Shown: piece after piece, positions 11,244-24,436 of the stretch
How positions within the stretch are numbered: position 1 is the first letter of the stretch
How the letters are laid out: each line of letters opens with the position of its first letter
NCBI GenBank assembly: GCA_963575745.1
Contig: CAUYUJ010016486.1
Coordinates: 133,296-197,295, forward strand
Direction: 5' to 3'
DNA: 64,000 nucleotides
From: Prorocentrum cordatum
Taxonomy: Eukaryota; Sar; Dinophyceae; Prorocentrales; Prorocentraceae
Made by a program: the position numbers and the translations under genes
Notes under the pieces: generated by a model
The model's database searches: none
The model's input: only the letters and a program-made list of their open reading frames with translations
Told to the model about the DNA's origin: nothing

Positions 11244-11404
11244 ATGGCCCAGAAGGAGCCTGCCCGAACGTGCTTGCAGATCCCTCTCCTCGCCCACGGC
11301 GTCTTCGGCACGACCGTAGCGGCGACCCTCAGCAGGACACCGTGCTCCTGCAGCTCGGCACGGACGCCACGAGCTGCGACCTCGCCCGCGGCAGTTCCCT
11401 GGAG
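11244..11404 (+). CDS. Possible 5' coding part of the modular vWD-like protein
   Basis: In the frame that enters the first Cys-rich module, the DNA reads DTVLLQLGTDATSCDLARGS before ASWSY, which is protein-like. In another frame there is an ATG at 11244 (MAQKEPARTCLQIPLL). No clear signal peptide, start or acceptor can be fixed, so the 5' end of the gene remains open. Confidence 0.3.
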
Positions 11405-12847
11405 GCTTCTTGGTCATACACTGTACAGGTTGAGGATGCGCTTTGCACAAACCGTGGAGGCTTTGGGGGAACAATCAGTTCTCAACCAACGTAGGCTCGC
11501 ACAACGTTCAAGCATGTGCGAACTATGGACGGCTCTTGGTTCAATCATGGACGGTCTGACGGCTGGTGCGACTGCGTCAGGCAAGCGGACGGCGATTGCT
11601 CACCCAGTTCTTACCCAGGCTATGATGTCTACAAGATCCAGGCGACGCCAAGTCCGACGCCAAGTCCTGCGCCAAGCCCGATGCCAAGTCCGACGCCAAG
11701 CCCGACGCCGAGCCCGTCGCCGAGTCCGACGCCAAGCGCGATTCCAAGTCCGACGCCAAGTCCGACGCTAAGCCTGACGCCGAGCCCGACGCCGAGGCCG
11801 ACGCCGAGCCCGTTGCCGAGCCCGACGCCGAGCCCGACGCCAAGCCCGACGCCAAGTCCGACGCCAAGACCGACCCCGAGCACGTCGCCGAGCCCGATGC
11901 CTGTGGCTTCTTGGTCCTACACGGCACAGAGTGAGGATGCGCTTCGCCCAAACCGTGGAGGCTTTGCTGGAAGCAATCAGTTATCAACCAACATGCGCTT
12001 GCACGACGTTCACGTGTGTGCGAACCATGTGCGATCCGTTGCGTAATGGCTTTCGGTTCAATTATGGGAGGTCTGACGGCTGGTGCGACTGCGTCAGGCA
12101 AGCGGGCGGCGATTGCTCACCCAGTTCTTGCCCGGGCTATGATGTCTACAAGATCCAGGTTGCGCCAAGTCCGACGCCAAGTCCGACGCCAAGTCCGACG
12201 CCGAGCCTGACGCCAAGCCCGTCGCCGAGCCCGACGCCGAGCCCGTCGCCGAGCCCGACGCCGAGCCCGACTCCATGTCCGACGCCGAGCCCGACGCCAA
12301 GTCCGACGCCAAGTCCGACGCCGAGCCCGACGCCGAGCCCTACGCCGAACCCGACGCCAAGCCCGTCGCCGAGCCCGACGCCGAGCCCGACTCCAAGTCC
12401 GACGCCGAGCCCGACGCCAAGCCCGACGCCGAGCCCGACGCGGAGTCCGATGCTTGTGGCTTCTTGGTCCTGCACTGCACAGATGGAGGATGCGCTTTGC
12501 ACGAACCGTGGAGGCTTTGTCGGAAGCAATCAGTTCTCAACCAACGTAGGCTCGCACAACGTTCAAGCATGTGCGAGCTATGTGCGATCCGATGCAGAAT
12601 GCGGCTCTTGGTTCAATTATGCGCGGTCTGACGGCTGGTGCGACTGCGTCAGGCAAGCGGGCGGCGATTGCTCACCCAGTTCTTGCCCAGGCTATGGTGT
12701 CAACAAGATCTAGGCGGCGCCAAGTCCGACGCCGAGACCGACGCCGAGCCCGACGCCAAGTCCGACGCCGAGACCGACGCCAAGCCCGTCGCCGAGTCTG
12801 ACGTCAAGCCCGACTCCAAGTTTGACGCCAAGTCCGACGCCAAGCCT

Positions 12848-12890
<43 letters not shown>

Positions 12891-15365
12891 AGCCCGTCGC
12901 CGAGTCCGACGCCAAGCCCGACTCCAAGTCCGACGCCAAGCCCGACGCCATTTCCGACGCCTAGCCCGACGCCGAGCCCGACGCCGAGCCCGTCGCCGAG
13001 CCCGACGCCGAGCCCGACGCCAGGTCCGACGCCGAGCCCGACGCCAAGTCCGACGCCGAGCCCGACGCCAAGCCCGTCGCCGAGCCTGGCGCCGAGCCCG
13101 ACGCCGAGCCCGTCGCCTTGTCCGACGCCACGCGCGACTGCAAGTCCGACGCCAAGTCCGACGCCAAGCCCGACGCCGAGCCCGACGCCGAGGCCTACGC
13201 CAAGCCCGTCGCCGAGCCCGACGCCAAGCCCGACTCCAGGTCCGACGCCAAGCCCGACGCCAAGTCCGACGCCAAGCCCGACGCCGAGCCCGTCGCCGAG
13301 CCCGACGCCGAGCCCGACGCCGAGCCCGTCGCCGAGCCCGACGCCGAGCCCGACGCCAAATCCGACGCCGAGCCCGACGCCAAGTCCGACGCCAAGCCCG
13401 ACGCCGAGCCCGTCGCCGAGCCCGACGCCGAGCCCGACGCCGAGCCCGTCGCCGAGCCCGACGCCACGCCCGACGCCAAGGCCGACGCCAAGTCCGACGC
13501 CAAGTCCGACGCCGAGCCTGTCGCCGAGCCCGACGCCAAGGCCGTCGCCGAGCCCGACGCCGAGCCCGACTCCAAGTCCGACGCCGAGCCCGACGCCAAG
13601 TCCGACTCCAAGCCCGACGCCAAGCCCGTCGCCTAGCCCGACGCCGAGCCCGATGCCTGTGGCTTCTAGGTCCTGCACTGCACAGATGGAGGATGCGCTT
13701 AGCACAAACCGTGGAGGCTTTGCCGGAAGCAATCCAACCAACGTGGGCTCGCACAACGTTCAAGCATGTGCGAACTATGTGCGATCCGTTGCAGAATGCG
13801 GCTCTTGGTTCAATTATGGGCGGTCTGACGGCTGGTGCGACTGCGTCAGGCAAGCGGGCGGCGATTGCTCGCCCAGTTCGTGCCCAGGCTATGGTGTCCA
13901 CAAGATCCAGGCGGCGCCAAGTCCGACGCCAAGTCCTGCGCCGAGCCCGACGCCAAGTCCGACGCCAAGCCCGACGCCGAGCCCGTCGCCGAGTCCGACG
14001 TCAAGCGCGACTCCAAGTCCGACGCCAAGTCCGACGCGAAGCCCGACGCCAAGGCCGACGCCGAGCCCGGCGCCAACCCCGTCGCCGAGCCCGACGCCGA
14101 GCCCGACTCCAAGTCCGACGCCAAGCCCGACGCCAAGCCCGTCGCTGAGCCCGACGCCGAGCCCGATGCCTGTGGCTTCTTGGTCCTACACTGCACAGAT
14201 GGAGGATGCGCCCTGCACAAGCCGTGGAGGCTTTGGGGGAAGCAATCAGTTCTTAACCGACGACGGCTCGCACGACGTTCAAGCATGTGCGAGCTATGTG
14301 CGATCCGTTGCAGAACGCGGCTCTTGGTTTAATCGTGGACGGTCTGACGGCTGGTGCGACTGCGTCAGGCAAGCGGACGGCGACTGTTCACCCAGTTCTA
14401 ACCCAGGCTATGATGTCTACAAGATCCAGGCGACGCCGAGTCCGACGCCGAGTCGGACGCCAAGCCCGACGCCAAGTCCGACGCCGAGCCCGACGCCGAG
14501 CCCGTCGCTTAGTCCGACGCCACGCGCGACTGCAAGTCCGACGCCAAGTCCGACGCCAAGCCCGACGCCGAGCCCGACGCCGAGGCCATTGCCAAGCCCG
14601 TCGCCGAGCCCGACGCTAAGTCCGACGCCAAGCCCGACGCCAAGTCCGACGCCAAGCCCGACGCCAAGCCCGTCGCTGAGCCCGACGCCGAGCCCGGCGC
14701 CGAGCCCGTCGCCGAGCCCGACGCCAAGCCCGACGCCAAGGCCGACGCCAAGTCCGACGCCAAGTCCGACGCCGAGCCCGACGCCGAGCCCGTCGCCGAG
14801 CCCGACGCCGCGCCCGACGCCAAGTCCGACGCCGACGCCAGGTCCGACGCCGACGCCAGCGTCGACGCAGGTGCAGGTCGCTGCCGTCGGCGACCCACAC
14901 CTGCAGAATATGTTCGGTCAGCGGTTCGACTTGGCGAAGCCGGGCATGTCTATCTTGGTCAGCATTCCGCGCGGAAAGTCCGTCGAGGACGCGCTGCTTG
15001 TTGTGCAAGCCGGCGCGCGTCGACTGGGAGCGCGATGCTCGGATATTTTCTTCCAGGAGGTCAGCGTCACAGGGGCGTGGGCAGAGAAGGCGCAGCCTGG
15101 AGGCTTCCACTTCAACGCTCGCGGCGTGCGCGACAACAAGCCGAAGTGGGTGAACTCTGGGCCTCTGGAGCTTAAAGTCGCCCATTGTCACGCTGGCGAG
15201 GGGCAGCAGTATTTGCACTTCTACCTTAAGAACCTTCGGCGTGCTGGGTTTCATGTCGGAGGGCTGCTGGGCGAGGGTGATTGCGCGGAGGCTGCGACGC
15301 CCGAGGCAGGGTGCCAGAAGACGATGTTCCTATTGGCGGCTCCTGATGGTCAAGCTCCGCATTGA
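11405..15365 (+). CDS. Modular Pro-Ser-Pro-Thr repeat protein with vWD-like C-terminus, possibly disrupted at its 5' end
   Basis: Likely a secreted or surface glycoprotein (inference). Five copies of an 85-residue Cys-rich module start near 11405, 11896, 12456, 13656 and 14167; consensus landmarks are [56 protein letters not shown] and [16 protein letters not shown]. The Cys spacing and W/F..CxC pattern recall PAN/apple-like modules, a tentative match. Linkers are near-pure (Pro-Ser-Pro-Thr)n, 80 to over 300 residues. The C-terminus (about 14867 to the TGA at 15363-15365) has [30 protein letters not shown] and [12 protein letters not shown], the GDPHL vWD-like domain seen in many dinoflagellate proteins. 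The main frame is open from 12714 to the end. Upstream there are lesions: module 1 has a 1-bp loss with a TAG and an internal deletion; module 2 has a 2-bp loss with TAA at 12044-12046 and a change of frame; module 3 ends in TAG at 12711-12713 where other copies have CAG. Either the gene is 5'-truncated and starts later (an ATG lies at about 13651), or it is a pseudogene. Confidence 0.75.
12716..13655 (+). repeat. Longest Pro-Ser-Pro-Thr coding minisatellite
   Basis: A 12-bp unit of the form CCGACGCCGAGC repeats for about 940 bp with variants CCGTCGCCGAGC and CCGACTCCAAGT. The same unit builds the linkers at 11641-11895, 12161-12455, 13916-14166 and 14431-14866. Because it has no stops in any frame, the antisense and shifted frames are also long and open (poly GVGL, poly AEPD); they are not genes. 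Wobble changes (CCA/CCG, AGT/AGC) keep the Pro-Ser-Pro-Thr reading, which supports this frame as the coding one. Confidence 0.85.
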
Positions 15366-15483
15366 CAGGGCTCCACCGCAATCGGTGATTGAGCCCGCCT
15401 GCCCTGCCGTGGTGCAGGATTATACATATAACGGGGGACTGGTTGACCAGGCACTGGCGAAGTTGATGATGGTGATGGTGCGC

Positions 15484-16630
15484 GAACCAAGCATGTCCAT
15501 CTCTCGTTCAAGTGCCGTGTGGTATAAATCATGCTGGGGTATTAATTGCATGGCGGTGCAGCCCAGGGTAGCAGCGCCTGTCGCGCAGCAGTGTCCAGCG
15601 AGCTGCAGCCCAAGGTAGCAGCTCATGTACAGCGCTGGCCGCTGCATCCCAGGCATTTTCTATTCAGAACAAGCGAGAGAAGCCTGACACGTTGGGCAGC
15701 TCCTGCCTGCCTGCCCTCCTTTTACTTCCGCATGAGGACCTGGTCAGCCTCCCGCCAGGCGTTTTTCCGCAGATCTTCTGAGAGCTATCGGTTAAACTCT
15801 CACCAGTTTTGAAGACCTGGTCAGCTCCCCGCCAGGCGTTTTTCCGCAATCGGGGAAGCATGCGAGACCTTCAGAGAGTTATCGGTTAAAGTCTCAGCAC
15901 TCGTGGTGACGCTGTGGCTTGAGATGGAGATACCATTCAAGTGCCGAGTGGGATAAGTAGTGCCGGGGTATTAAGTTTCATGGCGCGGCAGCCCAGGGTA
16001 GCAGCGCCTTTCGCGCAGCAGTATCCAGCGAGCTGCAGCCCAAGGTAGCAGCTCCTGTACATCGCTGGCCGCTGCATTCCAGGCACTTTCTATTCAGAGC
16101 AAGCGACGCTCGCTGGCTGCCAAGATGGCCCTTTAGTGGTCCAAGGCGTTCAAGATCCATTCAGGATTCAGGACAGAAATTCATGGCGAACCAAGCATGT
16201 CCATCCCTCGTTCAAGTGCCGTGTGGGATAAGTCATGCTGGGATATTAAGTTGCATGGCGCGGCAACCCAGGTTAGCAGCGCCTATCACGCAGCAGTATC
16301 CAGCGAGCTGCAGCCCAAGGTAGCAGCTCATGTACATCGCTGGCCGCTGCATTCCAAGCACTTTCTATTCAGAGCAAGCGACGCCCGCTGACTGCCAAGA
16401 TGGCCCTTTAGTGGTCCAAGACGCTCCAAGATCCATTCAGGATTCAGGACAGAAATTCATGCGCGAACCAAGCATGTCCATCTCTCGTTCAAGTGCCGTG
16501 TGGGATAAGGCATGCTGGGGTATTTAATTGCATGGCGCTGCGACCCAGGTTAGCAGGGCCTCTCACGCAGCAGTATCCAGCGAGCTGCAGCCCAAGGGAG
16601 CAGCTCATGTACAGCGCTGGACTGTGGTCT
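15484..16630 (+). repeat. Tandem array of about 280-bp units downstream of the vWD-like gene
   Basis: Four copies start near 15484, 15930 (5' end diverged), 16187 and 16463. Landmarks in order: CGAACCAAGCATGTCCATCT, TTCAAGTGCCGTGTGGGATA, GCAGCGCCTATCACGCAGCA, GAGCTGCAGCCCAAGGTAGC, TGTACATCGCTGGCCGCTGC, TTTCTATTCAGAGCAAGCGA. Copies 3 and 4 are spaced about 278 bp. Between copies 1 and 2 lies a nested direct repeat of GACCTGGTCAGC..CGCCAGGCGTTTTTCCGCA (near 15739 and 15813). There is no conserved open frame. It starts about 120 bp after the stop of the gene. Confidence 0.8.
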
Positions 16631-16639
16631 AGTACGACA

Positions 16640-17085
16640 ATAACTGAAATGCTCATTGTGCTTTTTGGATCGTTCTGTTTCCTAACCCTATTTTCTGAGG
16701 CGGGGATTTTATATATCCAGCGCCTGGGGGATCGACCCTCGGGAGCCTCGGAAGGCGGTGGATCTATCTGTATCATTCGCATTCAGGAGCTGGTCGGTCG
16801 TGTCCTCCTTCCGCCTTGCCGCGTTTTCATTCAGCGCGCGTTTGGCGCAGCTCGCGGTTTGCGCGCATTTGGCGTGTCGACTGCTTCGCCGTCTGGTATC
16901 TGGTAACTGACTTGCTCCCTGGTTGCCAGAAAGTGCGGCAACAAAAATTCTAGACGCTTCGCGTATCCCCACCAGCCCGTCCAGAAATGAGCCCCAGGGG
17001 AGTAGAGGTGATGAGGGAAGCGGGGGAGTATGCAGAAGAACAACGGGCGGGGTAAGCCGCCATATACCCCAAGAGGGGGAGGATG
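16640..17085. other. No gene recognised
   Basis: A short, somewhat AT-richer spacer (16640-16720) followed by ordinary GC-rich DNA. No repeat or domain is evident. Confidence 0.5.
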
Positions 17086-17089
17086 TAGG

Positions 17090-17412
17090 AGGAGTCGTCG
17101 TCGTCGGAGTAGGAGGAGGAAGAGGAGGAGCAGGAGGAGGAGAAGGAGGAGGAGGGGGAGGAGGAGGAGGAGCAGGAGGAGGAGGAGGCGGAAGATGAGG
17201 AGGAGGAGATGGAGGAGGCGAGGACGAGGAGGACGAGAAGGAGGAGAAGGAAAAGGAGGGGAGGAGGAGGAGGAGGAGGAGGAGGAGGAGGATGAGGAGG
17301 AGGAGGAGGAGGAGGAGGAGGAGGAGGAGAAGGAGGAGGAGGAGGAGGAGAGGGAGGAGAGGGAGGGGGAGGAGGGAGGAGAAAGAAAAAGAGGAGGAGG
17401 AGGAGGAGGAGG
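17090..17412. repeat. (GGA)n purine tract
   Basis: About 320 bp of GGA/GAG triplets with scattered GTC and GCG interruptions. Poly-Glu, poly-Arg, poly-Ser and poly-Leu frames here are low complexity. Confidence 0.95.
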
Positions 17413-18395
17413 ACAATGGCGAGCTTGGGGGCCTCTTGGGCCGTCTTGGGGCGCCTTGGGGGTCTCTTGGGTATCTCGGGGAGCCTCTTGGGGCATCTTG
17501 GGGGTCTCTTGGGAGCCTCTTGGAGGCCTCTTGGGCGCCTCTTGGGGCCTCTTGGGGCCCTCTTGGGGCGCTCTTGGGGCGCTCTTGGGAGCTTTCGAGG
17601 CGCTCTTGGGGCCATCTTGCAGGATATCTGTCAAAGAAGGGGGGGTTCGTAAGTAGCGTCGCCCCTCTAGAGTGCCTCGAATCGCCTCTTGGGCCCCCCC
17701 AAGAGGCCAAAATCCTTCCAAAACCTAGGTTAAATCAATGTTTTGTGTTTTCTCGCCTTTTCGCTCTTGGAGCCGTCTTGGGCCGTCTTGGGAGCCTCTT
17801 TGGGCCTCTTGGAGGTCCTCTTGGGCGCCTCTTGGGGCCTCTTGGGGCGCTCTTGGGGCGCTCTTGGGGCGCTCTTGGGAGCCTTCGGGGCGCTCTTGGG
17901 GCCATCTTGGAGGAGATCGATCAAAGAAGAGGGGGTCCCCAATTAGCGTTGCCCCTCTAGAGTGCCTCGAGTCGCCTCTTGGGCCCCCCAAGAGGCCAAA
18001 ATCCTTCCAAAACCTAGGTAAAATCAATGTTTTTTGCTTTCTCGCCTTTTCGCTCTTGGAGCCGTCTTGGGCCATCTTGGACTCTCTTGGGGCCTCTTGG
18101 GGGTCTCTTGGCAGCCTCTTGGAGGCTTCTTGGGGGCCTCTTGGGGTCTCTTGGGGCCCTCTTGGGGCGCTCTTGGGGCGCTCTTGGGAGCCTTCGGGGC
18201 GCTCTTGGGGCCATCTTGGAGGAGATCTATCAAAGAAGGGGGGAGCCTTAATTAGCCTCGCCCCTCTAGAGTGCCTCGGATCGCCTCTTGGGCCCCCCCG
18301 AGAGGCCCAAATCCTTCCAAAACCTAGGTAAAATCAATGTTTTGTGTTTTCTCGCCTTTTCGCTCTTGGAGCCGTCTTGGGCCATCTTGGACATC
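17412..18395 (+). repeat. TCTTGGGGCC-type array with three higher-order units
   Basis: Runs of TCTTGGGGCC/TCTTGGGGCGC units alternate with a unique-looking segment that occurs three times (near 17610, 17905 and 18205): GCCATCTTGGAGGAGATC, ATCAAAGAAG, GCCCCTCTAGAGTGCCTCG, CCTTCCAAAACCTAGGTAAA, ATCAATGTTTT, TTTCTCGCCTTTTCGCTCTT. Higher-order period about 295-300 bp. A fourth, diverged copy of the segment sits at 60545-60680. Confidence 0.85.
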
Positions 18396-18399
18396 CCAA

Positions 18400-18785
18400 C
18401 GCGTCGCGGAACGCCTCGTCCAGGTCAGTGGGGAGGGGTAAGGGGAGGGGTAAACCCCTCCCCGAAGGGAAAGAAGGAGGGTTGGCAGAGGAAACTCTCT
18501 AGACCACCTACGCCCTAAAGGGCTGGTGGGATTACAAACTGGCCCGACCAGGCTCCCGGGGGAGGGGTTTGGGGAGGGGGAAGCATCTCACACGCCGCGT
18601 GACCCCAAGTGGTCGGCGGATTTTCAGTTGAGGGTCACCAGGCGACAGCATCCCGGGGGACCCGCTCTTCGTGGGCAGATTGTTGTCCTGACGGCCGTCC
18701 CCTCCTCCGCTCCGGCGCTTCACTCCGCCCGCCTCCCCTTCCCTTGGTGACGATCAGGCCAGGCTCGGCGGTGGAAGTCGTTGCA
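18400..18785. other. No gene recognised
   Basis: GC-rich spacer with short GGGGAGGGGTAAACCCCTCCCC palindromic features around 18433-18470. No coding signal. Confidence 0.5.
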
Positions 18786-18789
18786 GTAG

Positions 18790-19183
18790 CCTCCTCCTCC
18801 TCCTCCTCCTCCTCCCTCCCCTCCCCTTCCTTGTCGTATCCAGACCTCCGACTTCGCGATTTCTTTCAATGTGGGGTCCCCCGACGACGCCCTTCCTGGG
18901 GGACCAGTTCTGACGGCCCTGGCGCCCGAAAACCTCCCCCCCCAAAGGGCCGAGTTCGGGAGGTGTGGCCTCCAGGCGGCCTCCCCGCCGGGCGCCCCCG
19001 CCCCGGGAGGCTCTCCCGGGGCCGGGGGGTTTGCCTTGAGGTGTCCCCGTCCTCCTACTCCTCCTCTTCCTCGTCCTCGTCCTCCTCCTCCTCCTCCTCC
19101 TCCTCCTGCTCCTCCTCCTCCTCCTCCACCTCCTCCTCCTCTTCCTACTCCCCCTCCTCCTCGTCCTCCTCCTCCCCCTCCAG
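18790..19183. repeat. CTC-rich tracts flanking a GC-rich spacer
   Basis: (CTC)n at about 18790-18830 and again at 19040-19183, the second with TTC and GTC interruptions. The 200-bp spacer between them is open in several frames on both strands but has no recognisable motif. Confidence 0.85.
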
Positions 19184-19266
19184 TTGGGCACCCCGTCGAA
19201 GCCCAGAGGGCCCCAGGGGCCTCGAGACGGGGCGAGAAGCCAGGGGCACCTCGGGCCAGGGCTCTA

Positions 19267-19420
19267 TAGGCCTCTCAGATGGGGTCCGAGTAGATGGGGT
19301 CGGAGGATCGCGCCGCATCGCCGATGCATCGCCGATGCGGCTCGATGCGGAGCCCCATTTGCTTCACGCCGACGTCGCCGATGCGTCGCCGACGTCGCTG
19401 CCACCGAAGCCACCGTCCGC
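19267..19420. mobile_element. Foldback element, family F1, left half only
   Basis: Starts TATAGGCCTCTCAGATGGGG, then GTCCGAGTAGATGGGGTCGG, AGGATCGCGCCGCATCG and repeated CGCCGATGC. It matches the left arm of the two complete copies (27029-27229 and 63173-63382). The right arm is missing; the DNA instead runs into the 90-bp array, which suggests a truncation or an insertion junction. Confidence 0.65.
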
Positions 19421-19440
19421 ATGCGTCACGCACAACCATT

Positions 19441-20095
19441 TCGGCACACCCCTGACACGTTTCGTGGCCCCATAGGGAGCTCCACCGACGGCCCCAGTGT
19501 CACCGCCCGCATGAGTCACGCACACCCACTTCGGCACACTCCTCACACGTTTCGTGGCTCCATAGGGAGCTCCACCGAAGGCCCCAGTGCCACCGCCCGC
19601 ATGCGTCACGCACACCAATTTCGGCACACCACTCACACGTTTCGTGGCCCCATGGGGAGCTCCACCGAAGGCCCCAGTGCCACCGCCCGCATGCGTCACG
19701 CACGCCCATTCGGGCACACCCTTCACACGTTTCGAGGCCCCACAGGGAGTTCCACCGAAGGCGCCAGTGGCTGCGTTCGCATGCGCCCACCGTGCCCATT
19801 TCGGCACACCCATCACACGTTTCGCGGCACCATAGCGAGCTCCACCGACGGCCCCAATGGCTGCGTTCGCATGCGCCCACCGCACCTATTTCGGCACACC
19901 TCTCACGCGTTTCGTGGCCCCACTGGGAATTCCACAGACAGCCCCAGTGGCTGCTTTCGCATGCGCCCACCAGACAACTCTTGGTACACCCCTCACACGT
20001 CTCCTGGCCCTACAGGGATCTCCTCCGAATGCGGCGCATACGACGACGGTGCTCACAACTGCATACGGTTGGGTCCTTCGCCAGGCTGATCTGAC
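19441..20095. repeat. 90-bp tandem minisatellite, second array
   Basis: Seven units start at 19441, 19531, 19621, 19711, 19801, 19891 and 19981, an exact 90-bp period. Units open TCGGCACACC, continue CACACGTTTCGTGGCCCCAT, GGGAGCTCCACCGAAGGCCC, and end GCATGCGTCACGCACACCCA or a GCGCCCACCG variant. The array ends in GCATACGGTTGGGTCCTTCG, shared with the first array at 9838-10400. The 301-codon open frame across it (30-residue repeats) follows from the 90-bp period. Confidence 0.9.
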
Positions 20096-20099
20096 TTTT

Positions 20100-20620
20100 C
20101 TTGTTGAAATTTGTCCTCCAACATCCGCCTGTAGGAGGACATGCCCGACCGAAGGGCAGGCCCCTCCCGTGGCTCTCTCGGGCCCTCGCCCGGGCCGCCG
20201 GTCGCCTCGGCCTCGCCCTCGCTGCTCCCCCGGACCCCCTCGCGTCGTGCCGGGGCACGCGCCGCGACCGGCGGGGGGCCCGAGAGGGTGGCGGTGCGCC
20301 GGGGGGCAGACCTGGGGCGATGGGGCCGCCTCTGGCAGCACACCCGGTGGTTGGATGCTCGTCGTGGGGACCCTCTTGGGGGCCACCTGAGCGACGCAAA
20401 GCATCGAAGAGGAAAAGCGGGCATCAACATAAACTTTGGCGCTCCGCGCGGATTTCTGGGAACGACTGCTGGCATTGGCGCGCAAGCTGCCCGCGTAAAG
20501 GTCGCGCGTCAGCGCCCTCGTTCCCAATGTGGCGTGCCGCGCTGGCGGTCCGAGTAAGCCGCCGCGTGAGGTCGCTGTGTCATCTTGCGTAAGACCTGTG
20601 TTTGATCGTCGCTGACCTGG
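20100..20620. other. No gene recognised
   Basis: GC-rich DNA with long overlapping frames on both strands. A segment near 20478-20510 (GCGCGCAAGCTGCCCGCGT) recurs diverged near 36872-36900. No domain visible. Confidence 0.4.
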
Positions 20621-20624
20621 CGGA

Positions 20625-20815
20625 CCTGTTCGGCTCCATTTCGACTCCAGTTCGACTCGTTCGGCTCTAGCTCGACTCAGGTTCGGCTCTAGCTCGACTC
20701 AGGTTCGACTCAAGTTCGACTCAACTTCGACTCGGGTCGACGGACCTTCGGCGCAATATCGGCGCACGAGTGGCGCGAGTGACTCCAGGAAGCCCCCCAG
20801 CACGAGCATCTGTCG
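20625..20815. repeat. GTTCGACTCA-type repeat plus shared 3' segment, copy 1
   Basis: Short units AGGTTCGACTCA/GCTCGACTCA repeat about ten times, followed by GACGGACCTTCGGCGCAATA, CGCACGAGTGGCGCGAGTG and ACTCCAGGAAGCCCCCCAG. The same order, diverged, occurs at 26845-27020. Confidence 0.75.
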
Positions 20816-20829
20816 GTGGACTCTGCGGG

Positions 20830-20914
20830 GCGGGGAGCTCGGGGAGGTCCTCCGCCGACCCGAACTACGTGCAGACGAAGTGGTCCTGCGCCCGGGTGGC
20901 CGCCCGCGTCCCGC
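20830..20914 (+). CDS. Possible exon before CTC tract, unknown
   Basis: A plus-strand frame reads ADPNYVQTKWSCARVAARVP and reaches a GAG|GTATCT donor-like site at about 20916, directly before a CTC tract, the arrangement also seen downstream of exon 50863-50961. The last 41 bp are duplicated on the other side of the tract (near 21149). No family recognised; the acceptor is not clear. Confidence 0.2.
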
Positions 20915-20929
20915 GAGGTATCTGCGTTC

Positions 20930-21150
20930 TCCTCCTCCTTCTCCTCCTCTGCCTCCCCCTCCTCCTCCCTCCTCCTCCTCCTCCTCCTGCTCCTCCTCCA
21001 CCTTCTCCCTCCTCCTCCTCCTCCCTCCTCCTCCTCCTCCTCCTCCTCCTCCTTCTCCTCCTCCACCTTCTCCCTCCTCCTCCTCCTCCTCCTTCCTTCC
21101 TCCTCCACCTCCTCCTCCTCCTACTCCTTCTCCTCCTCCTCCTCCTCCTC
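20930..21150. repeat. CTC-rich pyrimidine tract
   Basis: About 220 bp of CTC triplets with TTC and ACC interruptions. Flanked on both sides by a 41-bp direct repeat beginning GTGGTCCTGCGCCCGGGTGG (20880 and 21149). Confidence 0.95.
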
Positions 21151-21360
21151 GTGGTCCTGCGCCCGGGTGGCCGCCCGCGCCCCACGAAGGACCTGCGTGG
21201 GCGCCCTCCGGGCCGCTTCTGCAAATCGGCCCCCCCGCGCGGGCCAGCCACAGCCGGGGGAGTTGCGGCCCTCGACCCCGCCGGGGGGGTCCATCGGCCT
21301 CGGCGCCCCTCCCAAGGGATCGTCCATACGATATACATATTTATATGTGTGTACATTCAT

Positions 21361-24401
<3,041 letters not shown>

Positions 24402-24436
<35 letters not shown>

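Noticed and set aside
12710-13756. Minus-strand open frame of 348 codons (GVGLGVGLG repeats) and similar antisense or shifted frames over the PSPT linkers
   Set aside because: The 12-bp coding unit has no stop in any frame; substitutions favour the plus-strand Pro-Ser-Pro-Thr reading, and only that frame runs into conserved modules.
17416-18331. Repeat proteins of GLLGASWGLLGPSWG type in the TCTTGGGG arrays
   Set aside because: All frames on both strands are open in several arrays, and unit lengths of 10-12 bp do not keep a frame.
19184-20089. Possible protein with 30-residue repeats (GSSTEGPSATARMRHAH)
   Set aside because: The 90-bp unit is a multiple of three, so all frames stay open; the other copy of the array has shortened units, not kept in frame.
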